Source: Williamsia herbipolensis
Lineage (GTDB): Bacteria > Actinomycetota > Actinomycetes > Mycobacteriales > Mycobacteriaceae
Assembly: GCF_000964005.1 (NCBI RefSeq)
Contig: NZ_JXYP01000012.1
Coordinates: 1-64,000, forward strand
Reading direction: 5' to 3'
Length of the DNA: 64,000 nt
Shown here: positions 51,668-61,060 of the stretch, in pieces
Layout: the number at the start of each line of letters is the position of its first letter
Numbering within the stretch: the stretch's first letter is position 1
The notes under the pieces: model-generated
What the model saw: the letters and a program-made list of their open reading frames with translations, nothing else
Told to the model about the DNA's origin: nothing
Databases searched by the model: none
Position numbers and translations under genes: made by a program

Positions 51668-53791
51668 TCAGGCCGTGACGGTGACCGCCGTGCTCGACAC
51701 CTCGATGACCCGCGCCGTGGCGATGTCGAAGAACAGCCCGGCCACGCGCAGTCGACCGTCGGCGACCGCACGGCCCACCAGTGGATGGCGCTGCAGCGTC
51801 TGGATCTGCACGGCGACGTTGACGATGGCGAGCTGATCGACCTCGGAGAAGCCGGCGTCGGCCGCGCTTCGACCCGCGGGGTGTCCGCTGCGGAACGCCG
51901 AGAGGCTGGGCGCGGCGTGTTCGAGCCACGTCCCGACCGCGCCACCCGGACCGGATTCGGCGAGCAGTCCCGTCATCGCGCCGCACGAGGAGTGTCCGCA
52001 GACCACGATCGAGCTGACCCCGAGGGTGTCGACGGCGAACTCGAGTGCCGCCTCGACCGAGATGTCGGCGCCGGGCGCGGTCGGGATGAGGTTGCCGATG
52101 TTGCGGACGGTGAACAGGTCACCCGGGCCGCTGGCGGTGATGACGTTGGGCACCACCCGCGAGTCCGAACACGTGAGGAACAGCGAGTCGGGATCCTGCG
52201 CATCGCTCAGTCCCTCCATGTGTTCGAGCAGCGCGACGGATGCGAGCCGGTGGTGCCCGTGCGCGCCGGTCTCTCGCGTGGCGACCTGGTGGCGGCGCGG
52301 CGGCGCCTTGGGGGCGTCGACGAGCAGCGCGTGCCCGGTCTCCTCGATGACCACGGTGCCGCCGACGGCCTCGTGCGCCCACTGCCAGTCGGCGATCATC
52401 TCCGAGGCGGCGTTGTCGAGGAAGTCGGCGTCGATGTGCATGGTGACGTGCGCGCCGGCGGGCACCTTCGCCAGCGCCTTGTTCAGGCGCGGCAGCATCA
52501 GGAAGCTCAACGATCCGTGGATGCGGATCTCCCACTGTCGCGAACCGGGCGTGCCGAACGGAGCGGAGGTGATGCTGGCGCGCACCACCCGGACCACGAC
52601 GATCGCGACGGCCACCGCGAGACCGATGCCGACGCCCTCGAGCAGGTTCAGGAACACCACGGCGAGCACGGTGATCACGTAGACCCACAGGTCACCGGTG
52701 CGCAGTGCGAGCTTCATGTGTGCGGTCTTGACGAGCTGGATGCCGATCACGACGAGCAGGCCGGCCAAGGCTGCCATCGGGATCTGTTGCACCAGTGAGG
52801 TCAACAGCACGGCGAACACCAGGATCCAGGCACCGTGTAGGACAGTCGAGGCGCGCGATCGGGCACCGGAGGCGACGTTGGTGGAGCTGCGCACGATCAC
52901 ACCGGTCACCGGTAGACCGCCGGCCATTCCCGACAGGATGTTCGCGCTGCCCTGACCGAGCATCTCGCGGTTGAAGTTCGTACGCGGACCGGTGTGCATC
53001 TTGTCGACGGCGACCGCCGACAACAGCGATTCGACGCTCGCGATCAACGCGACGGTGATGACGCCGAGGACGACCGCACCCCAGTTGCCGCTGGGCAGTT
53101 CGGGGAGGGCGAGAGCGTCGAAGAAGTTGCCGTCCAACGAGATCTTGTCGATGTCGAATCCGGCGGCCGACGCGACGACGGTGGCACCGACGATCGCGAC
53201 CAGCGGCCCCGGGACCTTGCGGTACTGCGCGGGGAGCGACGGCCACGCCAGCATGGTCACGACGACGAGACCACCGATGACGACGGTGTGCCAGTCCATG
53301 TCGATGAGCGAACCCGGTATGGCGCTGAGGTTCTCCCACGCGGAGCTCTGCGAGTCGCTGCCCAGCAGCACGTGGATCTGTTGCAGCGCAATGGTGATAC
53401 CGATACCGGCGAGCATGGCGTGCACCACCACGGGCGCGATCGCCAACGCGGCCTGCGCGATCCGGCTCAGGCCGAACACGATCTGCAGAACACCGGCGCC
53501 GACGGTGATGAAGCAGGTCACCTTCCAGCCGAAGGTCGCGTCCAACTCGGCGACCACGACGGTGAGGCCGGCGGCCGGACCGCTGACCTGCAGGATCGAT
53601 CCTCCGAGAGCGCCGGCCACGATGCCGCCGATGACGGCGGCGATGAGACCCGCCATGACCGGTGCGTCGGAGGCGATGGCAATGCCCAACGAGAGTGGCA
53701 GTGCGACAAGGAATACGACGAGCGACGCCGGTACGTCGTACCGCAGTACGTCCCGAGCGTTGATCGATGTCAGTGCGGCCGGCATGTGCAT
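51668..53791 (-). CDS. SulP-family anion transporter fused to beta-carbonic anhydrase
   Basis: A protein of about 707 residues with two activities. A SulP/SLC26-like membrane domain (about 1-410, with GPAAGLTVVVAEL and GQGSANILSGMAGGLPVTG) is followed by a STAS-like segment (about 425-510). The C-terminal beta-carbonic anhydrase domain has CSDSRVVP (about 542) and CGHSSCGAM (about 600), the zinc ligands. M. tuberculosis Rv3273 has the same architecture. It probably moves bicarbonate and converts it at the membrane. A -10 on its strand (TACGTT, 53799-53804) is seven bases from the ATG at 53791, so a leaderless start there is preferred over TTG 53800. Confidence 0.92.
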   Translation of the reverse strand: MHMPAALTSINARDVLRYDVPASLVVFLVALPLSLGIAIASDAPVMAGLIAAVIGGIVAGALGGSILQVSGPAAGLTVVVAELDATFGWKVTCFITVGAGVLQIVFGLSRIAQAALAIAPVVVHAMLAGIGITIALQQIHVLLGSDSQSSAWENLSAIPGSLIDMDWHTVVIGGLVVVTMLAWPSLPAQYRKVPGPLVAIVGATVVASAAGFDIDKISLDGNFFDALALPELPSGNWGAVVLGVITVALIASVESLLSAVAVDKMHTGPRTNFNREMLGQGSANILSGMAGGLPVTGVIVRSSTNVASGARSRASTVLHGAWILVFAVLLTSLVQQIPMAALAGLLVVIGIQLVKTAHMKLALRTGDLWVYVITVLAVVFLNLLEGVGIGLAVAVAIVVVRVVRASITSAPFGTPGSRQWEIRIHGSLSFLMLPRLNKALAKVPAGAHVTMHIDADFLDNAASEMIADWQWAHEAVGGTVVIEETGHALLVDAPKAPPRRHQVATRETGAHGHHRLASVALLEHMEGLSDAQDPDSLFLTCSDSRVVPNVITASGPGDLFTVRNIGNLIPTAPGADISVEAALEFAVDTLGVSSIVVCGHSSCGAMTGLLAESGPGGAVGTWLEHAAPSLSAFRSGHPAGRSAADAGFSEVDQLAIVNVAVQIQTLQRHPLVGRAVADGRLRVAGLFFDIATARVIEVSSTAVTVTA

Positions 53792-53888
53792 GGGCGTCAA
53801 CGTAGCCAGCGATTGTTAAAGGGAGCTTAAATTGTTTCCCAAGCGACAGAAAAGACTGAAGTCCGGTCGCGACACCGAACGGCGGCGT

Positions 53889-53916
53889 CCGGTGCTGGGA
53901 CATGTCACAGCACCGG
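53889..53916 (-). terminator. 28-base near-perfect palindrome downstream of the pirin gene
   Basis: CCGGTGCTG (53889-53897) and CAGCACCGG (53908-53916) form a nine-base stem. The inner GACATGTC is itself palindromic, so 13 of 14 positions pair. It lies 43 bases after the pirin stop on the minus strand and about 100 bases before the SulP start. A terminator without a T tract is the simplest reading; a regulator-binding site for the SulP gene is the alternative. Confidence 0.5.
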
Positions 53917-53958
53917 GCTGTGGTCCATCACACCGGCCGCCGCCGAGAGCCGGTCAGC

Positions 53959-54924
53959 TCACGTGTGCGGCATCAGCGCGTCGGGCGGGATGACGCCGAA
54001 CTTGCCCGCGTTGAAGTCCTCGATCGCGGCGATGACCTCGGCCTTGGTGTTCATCACGAACGGGCCGTAGGCGAACACCGGCTCGCGGATCGGCTGCCCG
54101 CCGAGCAACAGGACCTCCATCGCCGGGCGGTTCGAGTCCTGGGTGCCGTCAGCGCTCACGCTGATCCGGTCGCCGGGGCCGAGGACGACGAGTTGGCCGC
54201 CGGTCACGGGATGGTGCAGCGGTCCCACCGTCCCGTCACCGCTGAGGACGTAGACCAACGCGTTGTACTTCCGGTTCCACGGCAGGTTCAGCTGGGCACC
54301 CGGCTCGATCGTGGCGTGCGCCATGGTGATCGGCGTCCGCGTGGAGCCGGGGCCGGAGTACTCACCGATCTCACCGGCGATGATCCGGACGAGCGCACCG
54401 CCGTCACTCGACGAGACCAGCCTCGCCTCCCGGCCCTCGATGGACTGGTAGGCCGGCGTCGTGAACTTGTCGGACTTCGGCAGGTTGACCCACAGCTGGA
54501 TGCCGTGGAACACGCCGCCGCTGGCCACGAGCTCAGCGGGCGGGGTCTCGATGTGCAGGATGCCCGAGCCGGCGGTCATCCACTGGGTGGCACCGTTCTC
54601 GATGAGGCCGCCGCCACCGTGGCTGTCCTGATGCTCGAATCGGCCGTCGATCATGTAGGTCACGGTCTCGAACCCGCGGTGCGGGTGCCAACTGGTGCCA
54701 CGCGGCTCGCCCGGCTCATAGTCCACCTCGCCCATCTGGTCCATGTGGATGAACGGGTCGAGATCGGCCTTGCTGACGCCGGCGAACGCGCGGACGACGG
54801 GGAACCCCTCGCCCTCGTAGCCGCGGGGTCCGGTGGTCACCGCACGCACGGGGCGTTCGGTGTCCGATGGTGCGGCCTCTGCCAACCGGTCCAGGGTCAA
54901 AGTGTCTGCGGTGATCGCGGGCAT
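53959..54924 (-). CDS. pirin family protein
   Basis: A bicupin of 321 residues. The N-terminal cupin has the metal ligands in HPHRGFETVTYMIDG and the EHQDSHG loop, then GILHIETP. Pirins include quercetinases and redox-linked regulators; the role here is unknown. A strong ribosome site (AAGGAGGA) lies six bases before the ATG at 54924, fixing the start. Confidence 0.9.
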   Translation of the reverse strand: MPAITADTLTLDRLAEAAPSDTERPVRAVTTGPRGYEGEGFPVVRAFAGVSKADLDPFIHMDQMGEVDYEPGEPRGTSWHPHRGFETVTYMIDGRFEHQDSHGGGGLIENGATQWMTAGSGILHIETPPAELVASGGVFHGIQLWVNLPKSDKFTTPAYQSIEGREARLVSSSDGGALVRIIAGEIGEYSGPGSTRTPITMAHATIEPGAQLNLPWNRKYNALVYVLSGDGTVGPLHHPVTGGQLVVLGPGDRISVSADGTQDSNRPAMEVLLLGGQPIREPVFAYGPFVMNTKAEVIAAIEDFNAGKFGVIPPDALMPHT

Positions 54925-55021
54925 CGTGTCCTCCTTCTTTCCTCGGCACGAGTGCGTGTCCGTCATTCTGCCCCATGTAACCGGACCGTGGTCCGATTTG
55001 TTCCGGCGATACGCTGAGTGC

Positions 55022-55960
55022 ATGACGCACTTCCGCACGCGTTCGGCCACCGGCCCCGGCGGTGTCGAGATCGCCTACCGGGTCAGCGCGCCGCCTGCCG
55101 AGCCGACACCCGCCCTGGTGCTGATCCACGGCTGGGCGCAGTCGGCGGCGGCCTGGGGGACAGGTCTCCTCGACCGTCTCGCCGAGACCCATCGTGTGAT
55201 CGCCGTCGACCTCCGCGGGCACGGGGCCTCTGGGGTACCCACGCAGCATGGCGGAGACGCCGTGGGTGCCTCGTACTCCGCGGCGGATTTCGCCGGTGAC
55301 ATCGAGGCGGTGCTGGCGGCCGAGGCGTCCACGACGACGTCGGCCTTCGACTCCCCGGCCGTCGCCGACGCCGGCGTCGTGCTCGCCGGCTGGTCCTACG
55401 GCGGCCTCGTGTCGTGCGATCTCCTCGCCGCCCGACTCGATCGCACCGGTGGCGTGGGGGATGTCGTCGGCCTCGTCCTCGTCGGTGCGATCACCTCGAT
55501 CGGTCGGGGCGCGGCCGGAGGGCGGGTGGGTCCGGCCATGCGCGCGGCCCTGCCCGACGCGTGCTCGGCCGACCCGCGCACGGCCATCCGTGCGCTGGGG
55601 TCGTTCGGCACCGCGCTCGTCCCGGCCCACCGGCCCGAGCTCGGTGCGGTGAGTCAGCAGCTGTTCGGCACGTCGCTCGCCACCGCGCCCAGCGCACGCG
55701 CCGGGCTCTTCGCCCGCACCGCCGACCACGACCCGATGCTGCGGGATCTGACGATCCCGGTGCTGATCGTCCACGGCACCGCCGACGCCGTCGTCGACGT
55801 GTCCGCCGCCCGGCACGCGGCCGACCTCGTGGGCCATGCGCGCGTGGACCTCTGGGACGACGCCGGGCACGCGCCGTTCGTGGAGGACCCCGACCGCTTC
55901 GCCGAGTCGGTCCTGGCGTTCACCGAATCGATCGGCTCGGATGTGGGGGCGACGGTATGA
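55022..55960 (+). CDS. alpha/beta hydrolase upstream of mshA
   Basis: A hydrolase of 312 residues with [14 protein letters not shown], the nucleophile elbow AGWSYGG (about 124) and [15 protein letters not shown] with the His. A -10 (TACGCT, 55010-55015) six bases before the ATG suggests a leaderless mRNA. The stop overlaps the mshA ATG (ATGA), so it is cotranscribed with mycothiol synthesis. Whether it acts in that pathway is unknown. Confidence 0.85.
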   Translation: MTHFRTRSATGPGGVEIAYRVSAPPAEPTPALVLIHGWAQSAAAWGTGLLDRLAETHRVIAVDLRGHGASGVPTQHGGDAVGASYSAADFAGDIEAVLAAEASTTTSAFDSPAVADAGVVLAGWSYGGLVSCDLLAARLDRTGGVGDVVGLVLVGAITSIGRGAAGGRVGPAMRAALPDACSADPRTAIRALGSFGTALVPAHRPELGAVSQQLFGTSLATAPSARAGLFARTADHDPMLRDLTIPVLIVHGTADAVVDVSAARHAADLVGHARVDLWDDAGHAPFVEDPDRFAESVLAFTESIGSDVGATV

Positions 55961-57297
55961 GGCGACTGGAACTTCGTCGTATCGCCCTGATCTCGGTGCA
56001 CACCTCGCCGCTGGCGCAACCGGGCACCGGTGACGCGGGCGGCATGAACGTCTACGTGTGGCAGACCGCCCGGACGCTCGCCCAGCGGGGCATCGACGTC
56101 GAGATCTTCACCCGCGCGACATCATCGGCCGACGCGCCCTCGGTCCGCGCGGCCGACGGGGTGCTGGTGCGCAACGTGGTCGCCGGGCCGTTCGAGGGCC
56201 TCGACAAGCGCGATCTGCCCACGCAGCTCTGCGCTTTCGCCGCCGGGGTCCTGCGCGCCGAGGCGATGCACCCGCCGGGACACTACGACCTCGTGCACTC
56301 GCACTACTGGCTGTCCGGACAGGTCGGGTGGCTCGCCCGCGATCGCTGGCGCGTACCGCTCGTCCACACCGCCCACACGCTCGCCGCGGTCAAGAATCTC
56401 GCGCTCGCTGCAGGCGACGAACCCGAACCGATGCTCCGCCAGGTCGGCGAACAGCAGGTCGTCGCCGAGGCCGACCGTCTGGTCGCGAACACCGATGCCG
56501 AAGCGCAGCAGCTCATCTCGATCCACCACGCCGACCCCGACCGTGTCGACGTCGCGACCCCCGGAGTCGATCTCACGACCTACCGGCCCGGACCGCGGGA
56601 CGTCGCGCGCGCCGAACTCGGTCTCGACCCGGGCGAGGTCGTGGTGACGTTCGTCGGACGGATCCAACCGCTCAAGGCCCCCGACGTGCTCATCCGCGCG
56701 GCGGCGCCGATCATCGACCGTGCGCGCGCATCGGGTCGCCGCGTGCGTGTCCTCGTGGTCGGCGGACCGTCGGGCTCGGGCCTCGCCCGGCCCACCGCAC
56801 TGATCGACCTCGTCGCCGAACTGGGTATCGCCGACGAGGTCACCTTCCTGCCCCCACAGCGACCCGAGATGCTGGCGACGGTCTACCGTGCATCGGATCT
56901 CGTTGCCGTACCGAGCTATTCGGAGAGCTTCGGCCTCGTCGCGATCGAGGCGCAGGCCAGCGGCGTACCCGTCATCGCGGCCGACGTGGGTGGTCTCGGC
57001 GTCGCGGTCCACGACGGCGTGACCGGGATGCTCGTCGGAGGCCACCGCATCGACGACTGGACCGCGGCGATCGACGGCCTGCTGGCCCACCCGCGGCGCC
57101 TGGCCGAGATGGGCGCGGCCGCGGTGACCCACGCGCAGAACTTCTCGTGGGACCACACCGCCGACCAGCTCCTCGAGAGCTACCACCGCGCGGTGGCCAC
57201 CTACGACGGTGCCGTCTCGCGCCCCGAACAGATCCCCACCCCGTCCACCCGTGGAACTCGGCGATGGTCACGTCGCCGGTCAGGAGTACGAGCATGA
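55957..57297 (+). CDS. mshA: D-inositol-3-phosphate glycosyltransferase (mycothiol)
   Basis: A GT4 enzyme of 446 residues that transfers GlcNAc from UDP-GlcNAc to inositol-3-phosphate, the first step of mycothiol synthesis. Signatures are [44 protein letters not shown] and [18 protein letters not shown]. It matches Rv0486 in sequence and in the YbjN gene that follows. The ATGA overlap and homology set the start. The C-terminal 20 residues are Arg-rich and variable. Confidence 0.95.
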   Translation: MRRLELRRIALISVHTSPLAQPGTGDAGGMNVYVWQTARTLAQRGIDVEIFTRATSSADAPSVRAADGVLVRNVVAGPFEGLDKRDLPTQLCAFAAGVLRAEAMHPPGHYDLVHSHYWLSGQVGWLARDRWRVPLVHTAHTLAAVKNLALAAGDEPEPMLRQVGEQQVVAEADRLVANTDAEAQQLISIHHADPDRVDVATPGVDLTTYRPGPRDVARAELGLDPGEVVVTFVGRIQPLKAPDVLIRAAAPIIDRARASGRRVRVLVVGGPSGSGLARPTALIDLVAELGIADEVTFLPPQRPEMLATVYRASDLVAVPSYSESFGLVAIEAQASGVPVIAADVGGLGVAVHDGVTGMLVGGHRIDDWTAAIDGLLAHPRRLAEMGAAAVTHAQNFSWDHTADQLLESYHRAVATYDGAVSRPEQIPTPSTRGTRRWSRRRSGVRA

Positions 57298-57908
57298 GCC
57301 AGCAGATGCGCCCACCGGGCATCGTCGAGCAGTCCGACTCGTTGCAGAAGGCGTTGCGCGAACGCGGGGTGACGTTCGCGCTCAAGAACTCCGGCGGCGC
57401 CGACACCGAGCACCTCGTCATCGAGCTGCCCGGCGAACGCAAGTTGAAGACCACCGTCCTGCTCACCGTCGGCAAGCCCGGCGTGCGGGTGGAGGCGTTC
57501 GTGTGTCGTCGACCCGACGAGAACCACGAGGGCGTCTACAAGTTCATGCTCAAGCGCAACCGGCGGATGTACGGCGTGGCCTACACGATCGACAACATCG
57601 GTGACATCTACCTCGTCGGCCGGTTCTCGGCCGAGTCGGTGACCCCCGATGAACTCGACCGCGTGCTCGGGCAGGTGCTCGAGGCGGCCGACGGCGACTT
57701 CAACACGCTCCTCGAGCTGGGTTTCTACACCTCCATCCGGCGCGAATGGGCGTGGCGGGTGTCGCGCGGGGAATCGCTGAAGAACCTTCTCGCGTTCGAG
57801 CACCTCATCGACGAGGAATCGCTGCCGTACATCGCCCCGGAGAAGACCGTGACCCCGGTCGCCGAACGTGCGCAGGAGAGCGAGGGGTCGACCGCGGTAT
57901 CTGGGTGA
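57294..57908 (+). CDS. YbjN-domain protein downstream of mshA
   Basis: A YbjN-family protein of 204 residues (T3SS-chaperone-like fold), like Rv0487. It has [45 protein letters not shown]. It starts on the ATGA overlapping the mshA stop; an ATG ten codons earlier is also in frame. Role unknown, but the pairing with mshA is conserved in Mycobacteriales. Confidence 0.88.
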   Translation: MSQQMRPPGIVEQSDSLQKALRERGVTFALKNSGGADTEHLVIELPGERKLKTTVLLTVGKPGVRVEAFVCRRPDENHEGVYKFMLKRNRRMYGVAYTIDNIGDIYLVGRFSAESVTPDELDRVLGQVLEAADGDFNTLLELGFYTSIRREWAWRVSRGESLKNLLAFEHLIDEESLPYIAPEKTVTPVAERAQESEGSTAVSG

Positions 57909-57937
57909 ACCCCGCCTCGGCGCACTGTGGCCGCTGC

Positions 57938-58010
57938 TAGTCTGGGCGGCAGCTAGCTGTGACGGCCGGTTTCACCAACGTCTCCGGTCGTGCCGATCAA
58001 CGGAGGTTCC
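57938..58010 (+). promoter_or_regulatory. promoter and ribosome site of the 4CL-like gene
   Basis: An extended -10 (TGC then TAGTCT, 57938-57943) is followed by a leader of about 60 bases ending in CGGAGG (58001-58006), four bases before the ATG. The gene therefore has its own promoter rather than relying on mshA. The AGCTAGCT palindrome at 57951-57958 lies at the expected transcription start. Confidence 0.45.
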
Positions 58011-59627
58011 ATGAGTTTCGCGAGTCCGTTCCCCGCGGTGACCGTCCCCGAGACGACCGTCTACGACTACCTTTTCGGGGATATCACGGACTCCGACCTC
58101 GACCGCCCGGCACTCATCGACGCCAAGGCCGACGCCACCACCACCTACCGTGACCTAGTCGGCCGCATTGACGCATTCGCCGGTGCGCTGGCCGCACGCG
58201 GCATCGCCGTCGGCGACGTCGTGGGACTGCTCTCGCCCAACTCGTCGGCCTTCGCGATCGCCTTCCACGGCATCCTGCGCGCCGGCGCGACCGCCACCAC
58301 CATCAACGCGCTCTTCACGCCCAACGACATCGCCAAGCAGCTCACCGACGCCAAGGCGACCATGTTGGTGACGGTGAGCGTGCTGGCGCCCGGCGCCAAG
58401 GAGGCGATCGACAAGCTCGGGATCGCCGACGATCACCTCATCGTGCTCGACGGTGACGGGCTCGAGGCCAGCGGACACCCCAACGCGGCAGATCTGTTGG
58501 GGGAGAACAACGCAGCCCCCGAGGTGAGCTTCGATCCCGCGACCCATCTCGCGGTGCTGCCGTACAGCTCGGGCACCACGGCCAACCCCAAGGGCGTGAT
58601 GCTCACCCATCGTAACCTGGTGTCGAACGTCTGCCAGATCCGCCCGCTGCAGGGCATGACCGCCGACGACGCGATCCTCGCGGTGCTGCCGTTCTTCCAC
58701 ATCTACGGCATGACGGTGCTGCTCAACGCCGCGCTGCACGCCCGCGCGAGCCTGGTGATCATGCCGCGCTTCGATCTCACGGAGTTCCTCGAGAACATCC
58801 AGGACCGCAAGTGCACCATGGGCTACATCGCGCCGCCGATCGCCGTGGCGTTGGCCAAGCACCCGCTGGTCGACTCCTACGACCTGTCGTCGATGCACAC
58901 GATCATGTCGGGTGCGGCGCCGCTCGACGCGGACCTCGGCCACGCCGTGGAGAAGCGCATCGGGTGCCGCATGGTGCAGGGCTACGGCATGAGCGAGCTC
59001 AGCCCGGTCAGCCACGTCATCCCCTTCGACGGCGGACAGTCGTTGCTCGACGGCGAGAACGCGAAGCTCAGCTCGTCGGGCTGGACGGTGCCCAACGCCG
59101 AGAGCAAGCTCGTCGATCCCGTCTCCGGCGACGAGATCCCCTTGCCGAGTGAGGGTCTCAGTGACACCGGTGAACTGTGGTTCCGCGGCCCGAACGTGAT
59201 GGCCGGGTACCTCAACAACGATGCCGCCACCGCCGAGACCATCGACTCCGACGGCTTCCTGCACACCGGTGACCTCGCACAGGTCGACCCGACCGGATGC
59301 GTGTTCATCGTCGACCGGCTCAAGGAGCTCATCAAGTACAAGGGCTACCAGGTGCCGCCGGCCGAGCTTGAGGCCCTGCTGCTCAGCCACCCCGAGATCG
59401 CCGACGCGGCCGTCGTCGGTGTCGTGGACGCGGAGTCGGGCGAGGAGATCCCCAAGGCGTTCGTCGTGCGCCAGAGCGGGACCGAGGTCACCGCCGACGC
59501 CGTGATGGAGTTCGTCGCGGGCAAGGTCGCGCCGTACAAGAAGGTCCGTCAGGTCGAGTTCATCGACGAGATCCCGAAGTCGGTGTCGGGGAAGATTCTT
59601 CGGAAGGATCTCCGGACGCGGAGCTGA
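58011..59627 (+). CDS. 4-coumarate-CoA ligase-like acyl-CoA synthetase
   Basis: An adenylate-forming ligase of 538 residues. ATP motif YSSGTTANPKGVMLTHRN (about 191-208), QGYGMSELSPVSH, LWFRGPNVMAGYL, the linker DRLKELIKYKGYQV and the catalytic Lys in SVSGKILRKDL are present. Closest in type to plant 4CL and the actinobacterial enzymes for aromatic or long-chain acids. The ribosome site fixes the start. The 3' end overlaps the exporter gene by 68 bases. Substrate unknown. Confidence 0.88.
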   Translation: MSFASPFPAVTVPETTVYDYLFGDITDSDLDRPALIDAKADATTTYRDLVGRIDAFAGALAARGIAVGDVVGLLSPNSSAFAIAFHGILRAGATATTINALFTPNDIAKQLTDAKATMLVTVSVLAPGAKEAIDKLGIADDHLIVLDGDGLEASGHPNAADLLGENNAAPEVSFDPATHLAVLPYSSGTTANPKGVMLTHRNLVSNVCQIRPLQGMTADDAILAVLPFFHIYGMTVLLNAALHARASLVIMPRFDLTEFLENIQDRKCTMGYIAPPIAVALAKHPLVDSYDLSSMHTIMSGAAPLDADLGHAVEKRIGCRMVQGYGMSELSPVSHVIPFDGGQSLLDGENAKLSSSGWTVPNAESKLVDPVSGDEIPLPSEGLSDTGELWFRGPNVMAGYLNNDAATAETIDSDGFLHTGDLAQVDPTGCVFIVDRLKELIKYKGYQVPPAELEALLLSHPEIADAAVVGVVDAESGEEIPKAFVVRQSGTEVTADAVMEFVAGKVAPYKKVRQVEFIDEIPKSVSGKILRKDLRTRS

Positions 59628-61014
59628 CCCGCGGGATCGCGGTGATCAGAGCGACCCCGACGACGGCGGCGATCGCACCGATGACATAGACCAGCTCGAA
59701 CGCGGAGCGGCTCGGCACGGTGCGCATCCCGCCGTCCGTCGTCAGCGTGACCGTCGATGCGGCGAGCACCGCGATGATCACCGCCGACGCCGTCGAGGTG
59801 CCGATCGACCGCATCAGCGAGTTGAGTCCGTTGGCGGCCGCGGTCTCGCCGAGCGGCACCGACGCCATGATGAGCCCCACCATCGCGGCGTAGGCGACGC
59901 CGAGGCCGGCGAAGGTGATGGTCACCCCGACCATGACCTGCCACGGCGAGTCCATCCACACGATCACGAACAGGTAGCCCAGGCCCATCACCGCGGTCCC
60001 ACCCCGCAGGGTCGACCGCGCGCCGAACGCGGTGACCAACCGCGCCGAGAACGGGGACATCACCAGCATCGCGAAACCCGCCGGTGCGACCCACAATCCG
60101 GACGAGAGCACCGTCTGGTCCATCTCGACCTGCATCAACCACGGTGACACCAGGAGCATCCCGAGCAGGGTGAACCCGATGAGCGCCGACACCAGATTGG
60201 TCACCAGCACCGTCGGGCGCGCCGCGAGGCGCAGGTTCACCAGCGGCGAGGCGCGCCGCAACTCGTATGCAGCCCAGGCGACCAGCGTCACCGCACCGAC
60301 GACACCGGTCACGATGGTCTCGGGATCGCCCCAGCCCCAGACGCGGCCCTTGCTGATCACCAACAGCAGGCACACCAGACCGATGGCGAGCCCGATGATC
60401 CCGACGACGTCGACGGTGCCGGGGGACCGTCGCGGCGATTCGGGGATCTGCGTGAGCACCGCCAGCAGTGCCAGGGCGGCCAGGACCGACGAGACCCAGA
60501 ACAGCATGCGCCAGTCGAACTGTTGGGGGATCCACGCCGCGGGCGGCAGACCGACCGCTCCGCCGAGGCCGAGCGCCGCGCCCATCGTCGCGATCGCGCC
60601 CGGAACGCGTTGCGGTGGGAGGAGGTCACGCAGCAGGCTGACCCCGACCGGGATCACCACCAGGGTCACGCCCTGCAGCGCGCGCCCGACGACGAGCGGC
60701 GCCAGGCTGTCCGACAGTGCCGCGATCACCGATCCGAGCAGCAGCGAGCCGAGCGCGACGAGGATCACCCGGCGCTTGCCGAAGAGGTCGGCGAGACGCC
60801 CACCGGTCGGCAGGGCGACGGCGGCGACGAGCAGGGTCGCGGTGATGACCCAGGCGGCGTTGTCGGCGCTGGTGTCGAGGTACTCGTCGAGACGACCGAC
60901 GATCGGTAGCAGGATGACGCTCTGCGAGTACGAGGACACCGCACCGGCGAAGCACAACACCGCGACCATCAGGCCCGGACGCGCTCGGCGTTCCACTTCG
61001 GCAGCAACTGTCAC
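59560..61014 (-). CDS. DHA2-family MFS exporter (second of a tandem pair)
   Basis: A 14-helix EmrB/QacA-type drug:H+ antiporter of 484 residues. Motif A is GGRLADLFGKRRVIL; motif C is the GVSLLRDLLPPQRVPGAIATM...GLPPAAW segment. The GTG (MTVAAEVERR) is chosen because the conserved first helix follows at once; sequence before it has no homology. It lies 46 bases after the related gene upstream and is probably in one operon with it. The two proteins are clearly paralogues. Confidence 0.87.
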   Translation of the reverse strand: MTVAAEVERRARPGLMVAVLCFAGAVSSYSQSVILLPIVGRLDEYLDTSADNAAWVITATLLVAAVALPTGGRLADLFGKRRVILVALGSLLLGSVIAALSDSLAPLVVGRALQGVTLVVIPVGVSLLRDLLPPQRVPGAIATMGAALGLGGAVGLPPAAWIPQQFDWRMLFWVSSVLAALALLAVLTQIPESPRRSPGTVDVVGIIGLAIGLVCLLLVISKGRVWGWGDPETIVTGVVGAVTLVAWAAYELRRASPLVNLRLAARPTVLVTNLVSALIGFTLLGMLLVSPWLMQVEMDQTVLSSGLWVAPAGFAMLVMSPFSARLVTAFGARSTLRGGTAVMGLGYLFVIVWMDSPWQVMVGVTITFAGLGVAYAAMVGLIMASVPLGETAAANGLNSLMRSIGTSTASAVIIAVLAASTVTLTTDGGMRTVPSRSAFELVYVIGAIAAVVGVALITAIPRVSSASGDPSEESSPTPTSGSRR

Positions 61015-61060
61015 GCAGACAGCCTGACCGATCGATTGCTCGGTGGCAATCGGGGAGGTG

